A program made the translations under genes and the position numbers. From Vanessa cardui (Eukaryota > Arthropoda > Insecta > Lepidoptera > Nymphalidae), in contig NC_061126.1 of assembly GCF_905220365.1 (NCBI RefSeq), positions 10,540,001 through 10,604,000 on the forward strand: 64,000 nt of DNA, read 5' to 3'. Below, in pieces: positions 36,796 through 47,814 of this stretch; within the stretch, counting starts at the first letter, position 1, and the number at the start of each line of letters is the position of its first letter. The notes below the pieces were generated by a model. That model made no database searches and was not told the origin of the DNA. It saw only the letters and a list, made by a program, of their open reading frames with translations.

Positions 36796-39700
36796 AAAAA
36801 ACATAAAACAAACAATTGCTATTTATTACTGTTTTATTTTAGCTTCACACCAGGTAATTTTAATGGAGTAGTAAGTATTGATAGGGATAGTAATATCGAA
36901 TAAATTATCAGAAAATACGCAAATATATAATATTCATTGTATGCCAAACAATTTCAAAACTCTTTTTTCGTATTACTGATTTTTAATCACTTCAAACTCT
37001 TTAAAATGATAACGAAACAAATTAACATAAATCTAAATTCATTCGTCACTTCTTTATAACTCGAATTTAAATAAATTTTAATTGAAATTTTTTCATTAAC
37101 TTTTGGAAAATGTTCAAGAATTAGAATTTACATTTAGTTATTTACATACCAATTCATGAAGATACAATTCCAAATTAATTTACTAATACTTTATGAAACA
37201 AATATACAACCTCTATGGTAGCAATAGTAAAACGTTTCAAAATACAACGTTAATAAGGAAACGAGCAATCCATCAAGTTCTGAGGTTTTTTCTTCTCGTC
37301 TGATGGAGAAGCGGAACGTGTTCAGTATTTGAACACGTTAATGCGTTTTTGGTTTACCAAATACGATATTTGTTCACCGCAGCAACAGTCTTACATTTAG
37401 TTTGTAGAAGTGTGTAATCGTCTCCCTCGATACGAAAAAGTATTTGGAAGTTAATTCTTTATGTACTTGGAATTTAATGGAAGATAGATTAACATTATAT
37501 ATACCAATTAAAATTTACTTGGTGATACCATTTTACTTGAGCCAATTGTCAATCCGCCTAGCTATAACATAAAAATATGTTCCGTGGATTCCAATTGATA
37601 TCCTTGACTTTATATTCTCAGATGGTAGAAAACTTAAGTGACCGTGACGATCATTATGGTATCGATTATCGATTTGAAACCAGTCACTTGTGCATTAGTA
37701 CGTGAATATGTGCGCAAACAAAAAAATGCATTGGAACGGCTTTGCTGCCAACTTTCACTTCCAATACTACCAACATCCTAGCATCCCGAAGTCTTTGGGC
37801 TGCTATTCTCGAATGGAAAAATATTTACTTACTACTAAATAGTTTGTTGCAATATTATGTAAATTCTGTGTATTTGATTTTACCTATTAGATATACCGAA
37901 TAAGATTCCGATATTTATGTGAAGTCATGACTAAATAATAATCTTACTACTAGAAATAAATAGTGTAAGAGTTTACTTTTATTCATACCAAACTGTCAAA
38001 TATCATATCCGACTTTAATATAACGAGAACAATAGATAAAAGTCAGATATGAAGATGAGATAAATCATCACACGTTGCCATGGAGACGGTGACAATCGGG
38101 GGGCGAAATTAGAAATAAATTACATTCGACATGCAAGGGGGATGACTTACGGCATTTTATTGGTGTGTTTGAACTTCAATGCGGAGCATCAGGTGTGAAA
38201 AATGTGTCGGTTTGCGCTTGATGAGTTTTTCTTCAGCTGAACACGCTGAATTGATTTCTTACTGAGACTGAGGCATTGTTTAATATGAATTTTGCCGCCC
38301 ACTTATTCTCTTCTTCCGTTTGCTATCGTCGCTTTATCGCTTTAAGTCAATAGAATGTTTAATGGCGAATAAATTTTTGATATTGATAGTAAGTCAATAA
38401 CTCCGTTGCATCGTCCAATTTATCTTTGTTTCGTGTTGATAAAAAAACATTTTATGTAGGCAACTATAAACAACCAACACGGTACCGATAAAATATTTAC
38501 GCCGATGTTATTACAGTGTGCAGCATTCGTATTCATGAAAAAATGATTCGATTAAAAAACGGATGAGCGTCGAAGGCTAAGTGATAATAAGTGGACGTAT
38601 GATTGAAGGAGTAGGTTTTCAATAGTGTTATATCCAAACATAGAAACACGAGGCTATAAACATTTCAACAAGTTATATTGCGAGTTAATTAAATATACAA
38701 TGCTACGAATTATACTTATGATAAAACTAACTAGAGCACAGGGAGTGTTTAGGGCTTAAATTTGGCTGAAGGAAAATATTAGTGTTCTGAATTCATAGAA
38801 ATACTAATCATTGTATGCTGTATTTTTATATCTTGTACTTTTTTTCGAGAACATAACCATTCGCTTTTAAAGTTACATTCAAATTAATTAAAATTTTGGA
38901 CATAAAATAGGAAATATACTTTAAAGTTCATGGAAGAATGAAGAAAAGAATTAATGTAGCGCTAAAGTCGACAAAGCAAATACCAATAATAAAAGGCAGT
39001 TATAGACGATATATTTTTGTTTTGTTAAAAATCAAATCGAAAATGATAAAAATGTGTTGTCTCATCAATTATATATTGAGATTTGAGAGGACAAAGTACG
39101 ACTACATGAATAAAATTTAAAAAAAATCATAATAAACCGACTATATAATATATTAAATACATTTTTTGGGTTTTGTTAAGGGCTTATGAATATCACAAAG
39201 AAGAAACATGCCTTTTCATAAATCTACAATAACATTTATCACTAAAGTTACTTGACATCTTAGTTTGATCATGTCACAATGATTTAAGTTTAAAGTAAAT
39301 TGCACTAGATATTAAGACCACACTTTTTATAATTAATAATAAGATCCTTAATTTAGCAACGTTTATGACGTCTGTTTGAGTTGTATTAATAGGTTGACCT
39401 ATTAAAATTAATTAAGTTCATATAACTTGATACTTTGTAGTTTGTACATGTAAATTTGATAGCTTTTTTTATTTATTTTGTGTAAGTGGGAAGCATATCC
39501 TGTGGCAACTTTTTATATAATTCAACATAATTAAGCATCAACAAAAAGAGCATTATGGGCAAATTCAAACTGCGAATGGCGATACAATGTTCAAAAAGTG
39601 ACAATACAACTTCACTCCGACTTTGTTCATTGAACGTGAACTAACAACATAAAGGCAAAATGAATGGAACATCAGTAAACAGGGAAAATCGAGGACTCGC

Positions 39701-40056
39701 CACTGTCATTACAAAATCTGTTCTAAACTCAATAAGGATCAGATACAATGTTACTCTGAAATTCTTGTCAACTGACTTTGTGAAATCTTAATACAATTTG
39801 AAAGAAAATAAAGGGAGGCTAAGCAGGAAGAATTTATAAGTACAGAAACAAGCCTCGCGTTGAAGGCTTGTTCCCCGGGGATGCACGACCTTGGCTCCCT
39901 CGCGACGTTAGTTGAATAAACAAATCTCCCAATAAAAATGCGTGTTCGTGAGAGTTACAGTTCTGTTTACAAAGTCACGTTAGATAATAATAGAGGATTT
40001 TCTGAAGCGCAGACAGATTGGAAACTTGAGGGAATTTAAGATTTTCTTAAAATGTA
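36796..40056. other. Unique DNA, mostly AT-rich, with GC-elevated islands
   Basis: At 37515-37573 a possible heavily deleted L-repeat joins TTTACTTGGTGAT to CAATCCGCCTAGCTATAACA. Islands at about 38060-38270 and 39840-39960 (with TTGTTCCCCGGGGATGCACG) are non-repetitive. No coding frame stands out. Confidence 0.35.
38074..38087 (+). promoter_or_regulatory. X-box-like (RFX) motif
   Basis: GTTGCCATGGAGAC fits the RFX-family X-box consensus (RYYNYY, 1-3 nt, RRNRAC) at every position. It sits inside a GC-elevated non-repetitive island. A motif match alone does not show binding, and no adjacent gene is visible. Confidence 0.4.
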
Positions 40057-40130
40057 GTAACCTACTTCACAACTTGTAGCAATTGCGTAGTACTAACCAC
40101 GCAATTACTACAAGTTGTGAAGTAGGTTAC
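40057..40130. repeat. Near-perfect 32-bp-arm hairpin
   Basis: The arms 40057-40088 and 40099-40130 match at 31 of 32 positions around a 10-nt loop (AGTACTAACC). The outer end is GTAACCTACTTCACAACTTG. The mismatch is C opposite the position expected to be T. It resembles a short foldback or small-RNA precursor, but no matching repeat elsewhere in the window was seen. Confidence 0.85.
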
Positions 40131-40646
40131 AAAAACAAACACAATTTTAAATGTTTTCAAAACTATTAAAGAAGTCAACCAAATTTTGAATATCCAATAT
40201 TTAACTATATAAGGCCAACGGCACATCACATACATATATATTCCAAAAAGGTAAAATAGAAAATAGGTTTTACATAAATCGATGAAGTAACGTTAAACGT
40301 AATATAATTGTTGTTACTCCATGAACAATGATACATTTAATTGTCTCATTATTTTCTTACTACGAATGAATCCTTCCACAATATTATTTAAAGCTTTAAA
40401 ATACGAGTTTTTGGTCTTTAACGTTTTGAATTCATTTTAATCGAAGCTCGTTAAGCGATGACTGGCTTTCCTTTTTGGGATTTATCTGTAGGTTACGCTA
40501 GATTAATTTTTTGGCATTTTGTATATGCGATGTTTTATAATAATTTAATATTTAAGCAGTTTACTTAAAATAAATACAATTTTGTTCTCAGTCGTTTTAT
40601 AACAGAGAATATTTTAATAATTTATGGTTTCTTATTACTTTTGGCA
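40131..40646. other. AT-rich stretch, nothing recognised
   Basis: No coding or repeat signal was seen. Confidence 0.4.
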
Positions 40647-41029
40647 TTTTTTTTTTTTTTTTTATTATTCTTTATTGCACAGATCAATCATGTACAAAGG
40701 GCGGACTTAACGCTATTACAGCATTTTCTGCCAGCCAACCCAGAATAGTGCAGGAGAGAAGTCAGTAGGGTGTGCACAGAAGTTAAAGAAAAATTAAAAA
40801 ATATATACATAGCGATAGACACCTATAAATATATATAATAATAATACAGTAAATTAATTAAATCAATGTTATACATAATATAATATAAAATACATAAATA
40901 TACATATACATAATATACATAAGTATGCACAAACATATACATATATAAGTACATAAATATTTAACATATATACATAAATATATATATATATATGAATCCA
41001 ATTATGAGAATGGTATTGATAAAAAGACA

Positions 41030-42985
41030 TCACGCAGTGTTGACAGACGACAGATAAAATTGTTTTACTTGGCGCTTGAAGGAATCGCGCGATGGAGCTC
41101 TACGAATAGAATCAGGCAAAGTGTTCCAAAGCCGGGCTGCAACTAGAGAGAAAGAGTTGGAAATAAAGCCAGATTTATGGGAAGGTATGAAAAGGGTAAG
41201 GAATTGAGAGGATCGTAAGGGCTTATTATGAGTAGAGGAAAGAAGAGAAAATTTAGAGGATAAGTAAGTGGGAGCATTAGGGTCGGTAAGAATGGAGTAG
41301 AGAAGACATAGAATCCGAGTATATCTACGTTCCCGTAAAGGAAGCCAGTGTAACTGTTTCCTAAAACGAGAAACGTGGTCGAATTTGCGTAAGCTAAAGA
41401 TAAAGCGAATGCCAGTGTTAAGGAGACGATTAAGTTGTTGCAGGAGTTCTTCCGACAGATCTAGATAGCAGGAGTCACCGTAATCAAGAATTGGAATCAA
41501 GAGGGTAGTAACAAGCTGGATTTTAGTTTCCATGGGCAAAAAATTTTTTAAACGCATCAAGGAATGCATAGTGGCGTAAAACCTACGAGAAACTTCTTTA
41601 ATATGTTCCCCCCAAGTGAGTTTACTGTCAATGATAATGCCGAGGTCTTTAACACTACTGCTGAACTCTATTGGTATATTATTATATCTTAGGCAGGGCA
41701 GAGTCAGAACATCTAGCTTAGCCAACTGTCTCCTGCTGCCTATAATGATGGCTTGACACTTGGATGGATTGACAGTGATACCATATTTAGCGGACCAAAG
41801 AGAAATGCGGTGGAGATTATCGTTTAGGGAGTTAATAGCCGCGGCAAGATCATTGACAGCAGAGTGTTCGTAGAGCTGCAAGTCATCGGCATACAGATGG
41901 TAGTGCGAAGTTAAAATTTTAGTGATGGCGTTTATAAAAACAGAAAATAACAGAGGAGATAATATGCCGCCTTGAGGAACACCGGCACTCACTTCGCACC
42001 AATCAGATTGTAGCTGACCAATGCGTGTGGATTGCCGGCGCCCTCGAAGATAAGAAGAAAACCATTCAACAGTAGATTCTGAAAAGTTAGCATGGGAAAG
42101 CAATGCAAGAAGGAGGTCATGGTCTACTGCATTAAAAGCATTGCTAAAGTCAATTAGCACGAGCACTGTGAGTTGCTGGTTTTCCATGGCAATACGAATA
42201 TCGTCCGTGACTTTTAACAATGCTGTTGTTGTGCTGTGACCTGGGCGAAAGCCCGATTGGAGTGGATTGAATAAGTCGCATTTATGAAGGTAGCAAGAGA
42301 TTTGTTGGTGTGCAATGGACTCCAGGATTTTGGATAAAAAGGGGAGGATTGTTATAGGACGAAAATGAGAAGGTAGCGAAGGATTTGATATTTTAGGGAG
42401 TGGGAGAACAAAAGCCTTGCGCCACATCTCAGGAAATGTACTCGTGGAAAAGGAGAAGTTTACGATGTGAGTTATGGAGGGAATTAGAAAATTGAGGATA
42501 AGGGTAATCATAATTCGACTTATTCCATCGCAACCAACCGCCTTAGATTTGATCGAAAGAATGGTTTTCTTAACATCATTCTCCGTAATAGGAGAAAAGT
42601 TGAAAGGTGGGGAAGTGATTCTAGGCAAGCCATGTATTTCAGAAAGCGTTGAAAGTTTAGTTTGCAAGTCGAGGACTGGAGGTGAAGAGAAGTGAAGATT
42701 AAGATTGTTTAAATCCAATTGAGATTGATCAGAGAGAGTTTGAGACTTGCCAATACCGAGGTTATTTAAAAATTTTAAAGCTTCCTCGGGAGAAGATTCA
42801 CGTATTTTGTCAAAGATATATCGGCGTTTGAGCTTTCTACACAACTGGTTGCAGCGATTCCTTGCAGCTTTATAAGCTGACCAGTTGAGAGCAGAACGGT
42901 CCCTCTTATACTTACGGAAGGCTTTATCCCTCTTGACTCTCGCTTTTTTTAAATCGTCATTAAACCAAAGGTTTGAATTTTTTTT
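41030..42985 (-). CDS. LINE ORF2, reverse transcriptase and C-terminal part
   Basis: This part makes cDNA at a nicked target site from the element's own RNA. The frame is open from about 42985 down to the stop at 41030 and has no start of its own, because it is the downstream part of a broken ORF2. Counting from codon 42844: the fingers FRPITILPFLSKILES are at 161-176, palm motif A LVLIDFSNAFNAVDHD at 228-243, motif B AGVPQGGILSPLLF at 287-300, catalytic YADD at 318-321 (41882-41893), and the thumb at about 400-460. The C-terminal CR1/L2-type domain LHWLPLRERRYTR (498-510) runs through ARLWNTLPDSIRRAPS. All catalytic RT residues are intact and no internal stop occurs. The missing link to the endonuclease is a 1-nt homopolymer length change at 42978-42985. 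Confidence 0.92.
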   Translation of the reverse strand, partial: KKNSNLWFNDDLKKARVKRDKAFRKYKRDRSALNWSAYKAARNRCNQLCRKLKRRYIFDKIRESSPEEALKFLNNLGIGKSQTLSDQSQLDLNNLNLHFSSPPVLDLQTKLSTLSEIHGLPRITSPPFNFSPITENDVKKTILSIKSKAVGCDGISRIMITLILNFLIPSITHIVNFSFSTSTFPEMWRKAFVLPLPKISNPSLPSHFRPITILPFLSKILESIAHQQISCYLHKCDLFNPLQSGFRPGHSTTTALLKVTDDIRIAMENQQLTVLVLIDFSNAFNAVDHDLLLALLSHANFSESTVEWFSSYLRGRRQSTRIGQLQSDWCEVSAGVPQGGILSPLLFSVFINAITKILTSHYHLYADDLQLYEHSAVNDLAAAINSLNDNLHRISLWSAKYGITVNPSKCQAIIIGSRRQLAKLDVLTLPCLRYNNIPIEFSSSVKDLGIIIDSKLTWGEHIKEVSRRFYATMHSLMRLKNFLPMETKIQLVTTLLIPILDYGDSCYLDLSEELLQQLNRLLNTGIRFIFSLRKFDHVSRFRKQLHWLPLRERRYTRILCLLYSILTDPNAPTYLSSKFSLLSSTHNKPLRSSQFLTLFIPSHKSGFISNSFSLVAARLWNTLPDSIRRAPSRDSFKRQVKQFYLSSVNTA

Positions 42986-43965
42986 ATTTTAACAGGGCGT
43001 AGAGGCGAGTGTCGGTCGAATAATTGAATTAATTTAGAGCACATAAAATGTAACTTCTCGTCAATTGACGACAACACCTCTATCTGCGTCCAAGGAATAA
43101 GAGTAGCATCTTCCAATAACCTATCGAGATCTAGGTAACGGTAGCTTCGCAGCAGCAGCATCTTGGGTTTGGGCTTAGGTGATCTGAATTTAAAGGAGGC
43201 GAATATTAGATCGTGGTGAGAGAATTCCGGCGCTGAAAACTGACCAAATTTAGAGACCAAGTCACCTTTAGACGTTATAATTAAGTCTAAGAGACTGTCG
43301 GGACCGTCGATTGGGTGGTGTGTTGCAGCGAGCGGTAAAACCTGGAGGTTAAAGGAGTCTAGTAAAAATCTGAGCTTAGACGACCGATAATTATTCTTGA
43401 TCAAACAGGTGTTGATATCCCCCATTACAATAACATTAGTGTACTTAGGCATCAGATTCTCGAAGAGGGACTCAAGAGAAGAAAAATAATTGATATTGGG
43501 AGGACAATAGACCACTCCAAGGGCTATCTTGGTGCCTACATCTATCTCGATGAATAAATATTCAGATGATGCGTTATACTGGGAAGTTGATTGACAGATA
43601 AGTTTGTAAGGGATGTGACTTTTTAAATATATTGCAACACCCCCACCAGTTTTTCCGATTCGATCATTCCTGATTAAGATGTAATTAGGTATAGAAAAAG
43701 AAGTAGAAAGAAGAGAAGGTTTTAACCAGGTCTCGGAAATAAGAACAGCATGAATGGATGCCTGGTTAAATGTAGAAAAGAGATCGGAAAAATGACTTGG
43801 AACACTTTGTGCATTGATGTGACAAATATTTAAATTCTTACGAAAATGTGAGAATTCATTGGACAGTAAATCTCCAAGTAATTGAAAATTATCATCAGTA
43901 CTAAGAAAAGATATGTCGTCATCATCATCTCTTGCAGAATAAAATGATTCAGAGCTTGAATTCAT
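42949..43965 (-). CDS. LINE ORF2, AP-endonuclease part (frame-broken from RT)
   Basis: This part nicks target DNA to prime reverse transcription. The ATG at 43965 follows an AT-rich leader and opens an acidic N-terminus (RDDDDDISF, residues 12-20). The exonuclease-endonuclease-phosphatase fold is shown by HINAQS (49-54, metal-site Asn), SETW (77-80, catalytic Glu), VVYCPP (151-156), MGDIN (181-185), LLDLII (225-230) and SHHDLI (249-254). The last motif usually reads SDH, so the Asp is replaced by His while the next His remains. The frame ends 11 codons after an A8 run in a PVKIKK context; the +1-nt frame beyond continues directly into the RT part. The distance from 43965 to 41030 is one base short of a multiple of three, consistent with loss of one base. 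Confidence 0.9.
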   Translation of the reverse strand: MNSSSESFYSARDDDDDISFLSTDDNFQLLGDLLSNEFSHFRKNLNICHINAQSVPSHFSDLFSTFNQASIHAVLISETWLKPSLLSTSFSIPNYILIRNDRIGKTGGGVAIYLKSHIPYKLICQSTSQYNASSEYLFIEIDVGTKIALGVVYCPPNINYFSSLESLFENLMPKYTNVIVMGDINTCLIKNNYRSSKLRFLLDSFNLQVLPLAATHHPIDGPDSLLDLIITSKGDLVSKFGQFSAPEFSHHDLIFASFKFRSPKPKPKMLLLRSYRYLDLDRLLEDATLIPWTQIEVLSSIDEKLHFMCSKLIQLFDRHSPLRPVKIKKIQTFGLMTI

Positions 43966-45211
43966 AATGCATATACAAAAAAATATAATATACTAAATAA
44001 AATATATATTTATATAATAATATATTTATATATAACAAATATCTAAATATAATTATATGAAATCAAAAAAAAAAAAAAAAACTAAAATAAATCAAGTAGA
44101 TTGACTAGACTAATCATACACATTCTGTTGGCTCACAACAATTCACTTAAAATACGTAACTAATGAGAATTACTAAAATACATAAGCAAAAAAAAAAAAT
44201 ACAATGCACGTTAAGGTCTAGAAACCATGTACCTAAGTGAGTTACAAAAAAGTTTGCTCATCCCAAAAACACAAAAGTTAAAATGGATTAATAATAATTA
44301 TAGTTGTTTAATAATAGTAAAAAGAAACACATGTAAATAAAACTTTGTAAATAAAAAAAAATCGTAATAAAGTAGATATTAAAAAAAATATATATATATC
44401 CATCATGCACATGAAAGCTAAAATACATTCGTTTACCATAATGACATGACTATATAAAAAAAAGTAATTTTATCCATTTAATTGTAGCTAACGAATACAG
44501 ATTGAGAAACATGTATCTAATATAAAATAAATAAAATGTAAAAAGGAACACTTCTAATAAAATATCTATAGAGTAAGAGCGGCATATTTGGGATAAATGT
44601 TTGTTTTTTTTTGCGAATATCTTTAAACAAGAAACAGCATAGTTCGAACAAGAATGCGTTAAATTATTCTTAATTTTCTAGATATCGAGCTATTCCACAT
44701 TACCTGGAGTCACTCAAATATACCGACCTTCCTCAATCTATTAGACATGAAAAAAAAAGTGTGCTAAAACACAATCATCCAAGTCACTAGCAATTGACAG
44801 TTGGCTCAGATGTCAACTTGACGAGTGTCAACCGTATGGAATTGATAAACAAATATACCCGATTTAACATGTAATTTGGATAAAGAATAAAAATATTGTA
44901 ATTGCTACGGGTACACTAATAATAATTAAACGAAAAGAGAATATAGTATCATAATTACCCACAAGAATTGACCATTGTGGGACAATATAAACATCATTGT
45001 GATGGTAAAAAAACAATTAAGTGTAAGTGAACTTTAACTTAAGATAAGCATTGTGTAGATTTTAAATAAATTTCACACATATGCATATCAATTGCAAGTA
45101 ATACGAAATGTTATCGAAAGAATAGAGGGACTTCAAAATGTACTATGGGATGATTATAAATAAAATAAATGACAGTAAAACAAGATAAAGAATACATAGG
45201 ATAACAACATA
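43966..45211 (-). other. AT-rich spacer between LINE ORF1 and ORF2
   Basis: No open frame or recognised domain was seen in 1.25 kb. It has several poly-A/T runs (A17-type at 44067-44084) and TGACAGT/ACTGTCA-type short inversions near 44805-44840. Base composition is visibly more AT-rich than the ORFs on both sides. It may be an intrinsic inter-ORF region or a later insertion. Confidence 0.5.
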
Positions 45212-46006
45212 CTATTGCTTCTTGACCAAATTTCGTCGCGTAAGTGGCCTTTTGCTGGCGTCAGGAAGAGCTGAAGGGCTGACTCGAGGCAGCACAGAGC
45301 TGGCAGGCTTGTCAACGGACCGTGATGAAGGCGATGGACTGGGGAACATCTTCAGGCATTCATCGAAATCTTCCTGAGTGGTGACACGCCTGCGCTCATT
45401 ATTTGGCAGTTTGATATATATGTTTCCATTAAGGGTCCAGGTGTTAGTTATGCCAAATCTTTTTCTAGCTTTTGTGAAGAGAGATTGACGAACCTTAGTC
45501 AAGAATTCACTCAGCACAACTGGAGACGATTTCAATTTCTTTTTATTACTCCAAATGAGACTTTTTACTTTTAAGTCATTAAATCGAACAACAATGGGTC
45601 GAGGAGCCTTCTCAGACTTGCTTCCTATACGATGGCAGTACTGGATCACACCTGGCTGAATATCAGGGATGCCCATCAACACTTGAATTGTTCCAAGGAC
45701 AGTTGAAACCAAGTTCTCACCTTCAGCCTCCTGAATACCACCGAACAGCAGAGCATTTCTTCTGGAAGTGTTGTCGATGTCATCAATTTGTGATGATAAA
45801 TTAGTGACAAGTGTCCTTAGGAGGTCCAAGATGTTCCACACTGAGGCCTTAAACTCTTTAAACTCACTTGCAAGTTTATCAAGACTATTCCTGTTACCTT
45901 CAGTGCTACTTGTGGATTTCAGTTGTTTTTCGAATTCTGCCATCCTATTACCAAGCGATTCTGCTATGTTTTTATGAACTTCCAGTATATCTTCCACTCT
46001 TGCCAT
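45212..46006 (-). CDS. LINE ORF1, L1-type RNA-binding protein
   Basis: The product is expected to coat the element RNA in the ribonucleoprotein used for retrotransposition. It is 264 residues with an ATG at 46006 and no internal stop. Residues about 1-80 are charged and heptad-like (EDILEVHKNIAESLGNRMAE, then LTNLSSQIDDI), consistent with a coiled coil. Residues about 82-150 contain RRNALLFGGIQE and VIQYCHRIGSK, the RRM-like core. Residues about 135-205 (RPIVVRFNDLKVKSLIWSNK and SEFLTKVRQSLFTKARKRFG) match the C-terminal domain of L1 ORF1p (Transposase_22 family). A Ser/Pro- and Lys-rich tail ends the protein. No CCHC zinc knuckle is present. The order ORF1 then ORF2 on one strand supports one element. 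Confidence 0.85.
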   Translation of the reverse strand: MARVEDILEVHKNIAESLGNRMAEFEKQLKSTSSTEGNRNSLDKLASEFKEFKASVWNILDLLRTLVTNLSSQIDDIDNTSRRNALLFGGIQEAEGENLVSTVLGTIQVLMGIPDIQPGVIQYCHRIGSKSEKAPRPIVVRFNDLKVKSLIWSNKKKLKSSPVVLSEFLTKVRQSLFTKARKRFGITNTWTLNGNIYIKLPNNERRRVTTQEDFDECLKMFPSPSPSSRSVDKPASSVLPRVSPSALPDASKRPLTRRNLVKKQ

Positions 46007-46060
46007 TGTATTTAAGAATAAATAATGTTTTATTTGTGACGTGTAAAAAATTCCTTGGGA

Positions 46061-47814
46061 AAGTTTGTAGAGCCAACAGGTGAGCGTAATTATTATGCAA
46101 TTAAAGACATAAGAACCACAATAACTTATGTAAAGTAGCCAATATATGTCACTTATGTAAAATATTACTTTTTAAACTGTTAAAATAAATTTTAAACAAA
46201 AGAAATAAAGAAAATTTTGGAGAGTGATTTTTTTAACAGTGTGCACTTTTTGACACCTACCGCCAAAAAAACCGCATTAAAAAATATAATCTTTCTGAAA
46301 GCAAAAATCAACGTTTTTGTTGCTAAATGAAATGAAAAAAACACAATCAGATTCATTTAAATAATTAAATTTCATTTTCATAATTTATAATTAAATGACA
46401 TATATCTCGAATAAAATTTAATACAAAAAAAAAACAAATTCGCTTGGAAGAGAATTTCAAAATGAAAAAAAAAATTACTACCATTTATCTTCTCCCTACA
46501 TTTTTCGCTACAGTTGTCATCTTTACACAAAACGTATGAAGTCTAGCATCAAAATCTGTCGTCACCTATCGATCAAAATCAGCCCCGTTTAACCCGCACC
46601 TCGAAGCCAATGATGCGTGCTGAATGGCTGAATAGAATTTTGGCCCATTACATGAAAACTAACACATTCGATCACAGAACCGAATGGGCTCCACGTCGAC
46701 CAATCAATCATCTTTATCAGTGTAATTCAAAGCCCGTTTATGTGTAAAGGTACACACACAAATAATTAACATACTATGATGTAGTGATGTTAGATCAACT
46801 ATGTAAAATTTATCACGTGGAATATCAAAATTCAGTAGTCGAGGATATAATTTAATTAAATAAATATAATTTAATTATACTTATTTATTGCTTATCTATT
46901 GTGCTTAACATTCTACCATTGTGGTTTGATTTTTTGTTTTTAAGTACAAAATATATATGTACCTTTTATTTTACCGTACCTTATAATTTAACATAATGTA
47001 AAAAACTGCTACTATTTTTAACTATTAACTACGACGTTTCGAACTTTCCAATTTCCAAAAACATTTGCTTAAGAATGAATTACGATATGCTTCGTTATAG
47101 TTTAGTGATAGCAACAGTTATACTGTGTACTATTATATATATTATAGTATATTTATACTATTATACTACTATGATACTATTATAGTATATTTTATTTTCA
47201 TCCAGAAATTCCATCAAATTATATTAATATAATTTATCCTGCGACAAAAAGCAGCAAAATGAATCAGAAATTATTAAATAACATTTTTATAACAGTAATC
47301 ATAAATTCTAAACAACATCAAGTTTATTCAGGTAACACTAACCGTTATCCGGCTCGCAGGACCATGTACCATTATGTTCCAGTATCCAAGATGGTCGTGA
47401 TAACGTTATTATCGGCCGCGCAATAAATCACATCGCTGTCACGGTGGCGGAGAATTCAGATTTTCGATCAGCTGAATCTCAATTTGTGTCTTCGGAAAAA
47501 GATCAAAATATTTTTGAAGCATAATATAAAATTTTTAAGCTAAAATATCGTTTGCAGAAAATTATTTACGTTTAGTTTAGATTTAACGTTCAAGGAAATA
47601 TGTGCTAAACAACATTAAACTAAATCTTTAAGATATATAATCTATAAGATCTTTGTCATAAAAACATAAACAAATAAGCATCTAATAACTTGTACAGTTA
47701 AGATAAAGATAAATCTCAAGACAAAGGAAAAGAAATTATGTCTACGAAGCATAAGAAAAATAGTAGGAGATATTTGGCAGTTAGTTTTACTGCAAATCAT
47801 GCCCACAGAGGCTC
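46061..47814. other. Unique DNA; possible LINE 5' end, then a GC-elevated island
   Basis: The LINE 5' boundary must lie near the start of this interval but could not be fixed. An island at about 46540-46740 contains ACCTATCGATCAAAATCAGC and GGCTCCACGTCGACCAATCA. An AT tract of TACTATTATA repeats is at about 47125-47185. No host gene was recognised. Confidence 0.35.

Larger units (their letters stand above)
40647..46060 (-). mobile_element. Non-LTR retrotransposon (LINE), CR1/L2/Daphne-like group
   Basis: The minus-strand order is ORF1 (46006-45212), a 1.25-kb AT-rich gap, ORF2 endonuclease and RT (43965-41030), a 3' untranslated region with AT dinucleotide tracts (about 40980-40998), AATAAA (40671-40676) and an A17 tail (40647-40663). 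There are no LTRs. The RT C-terminal domain (LHWLPLRERR, ARLWNTLPDSIR) is typical of the CR1/L2/Daphne/Rex group; placement within it is tentative. The 5' boundary is not defined and no target-site duplication was found, so the right-hand limit is approximate. With only one frame break seen, the copy appears young. Confidence 0.85.

Noticed and set aside
42474..42695. 73-codon plus-strand frame opposite the LINE RT
   Set aside because: Antisense shadow of ORF2.
45768..46083. Two plus-strand frames opposite LINE ORF1
   Set aside because: Antisense shadows of the minus-strand ORF1 coding sequence.
46061..46700. LINE target-site duplication matching the sequence after the A17 tail
   Set aside because: No copy of the TTATTACTTTTGGCA flank was found upstream, so the LINE 5' boundary stays undefined.
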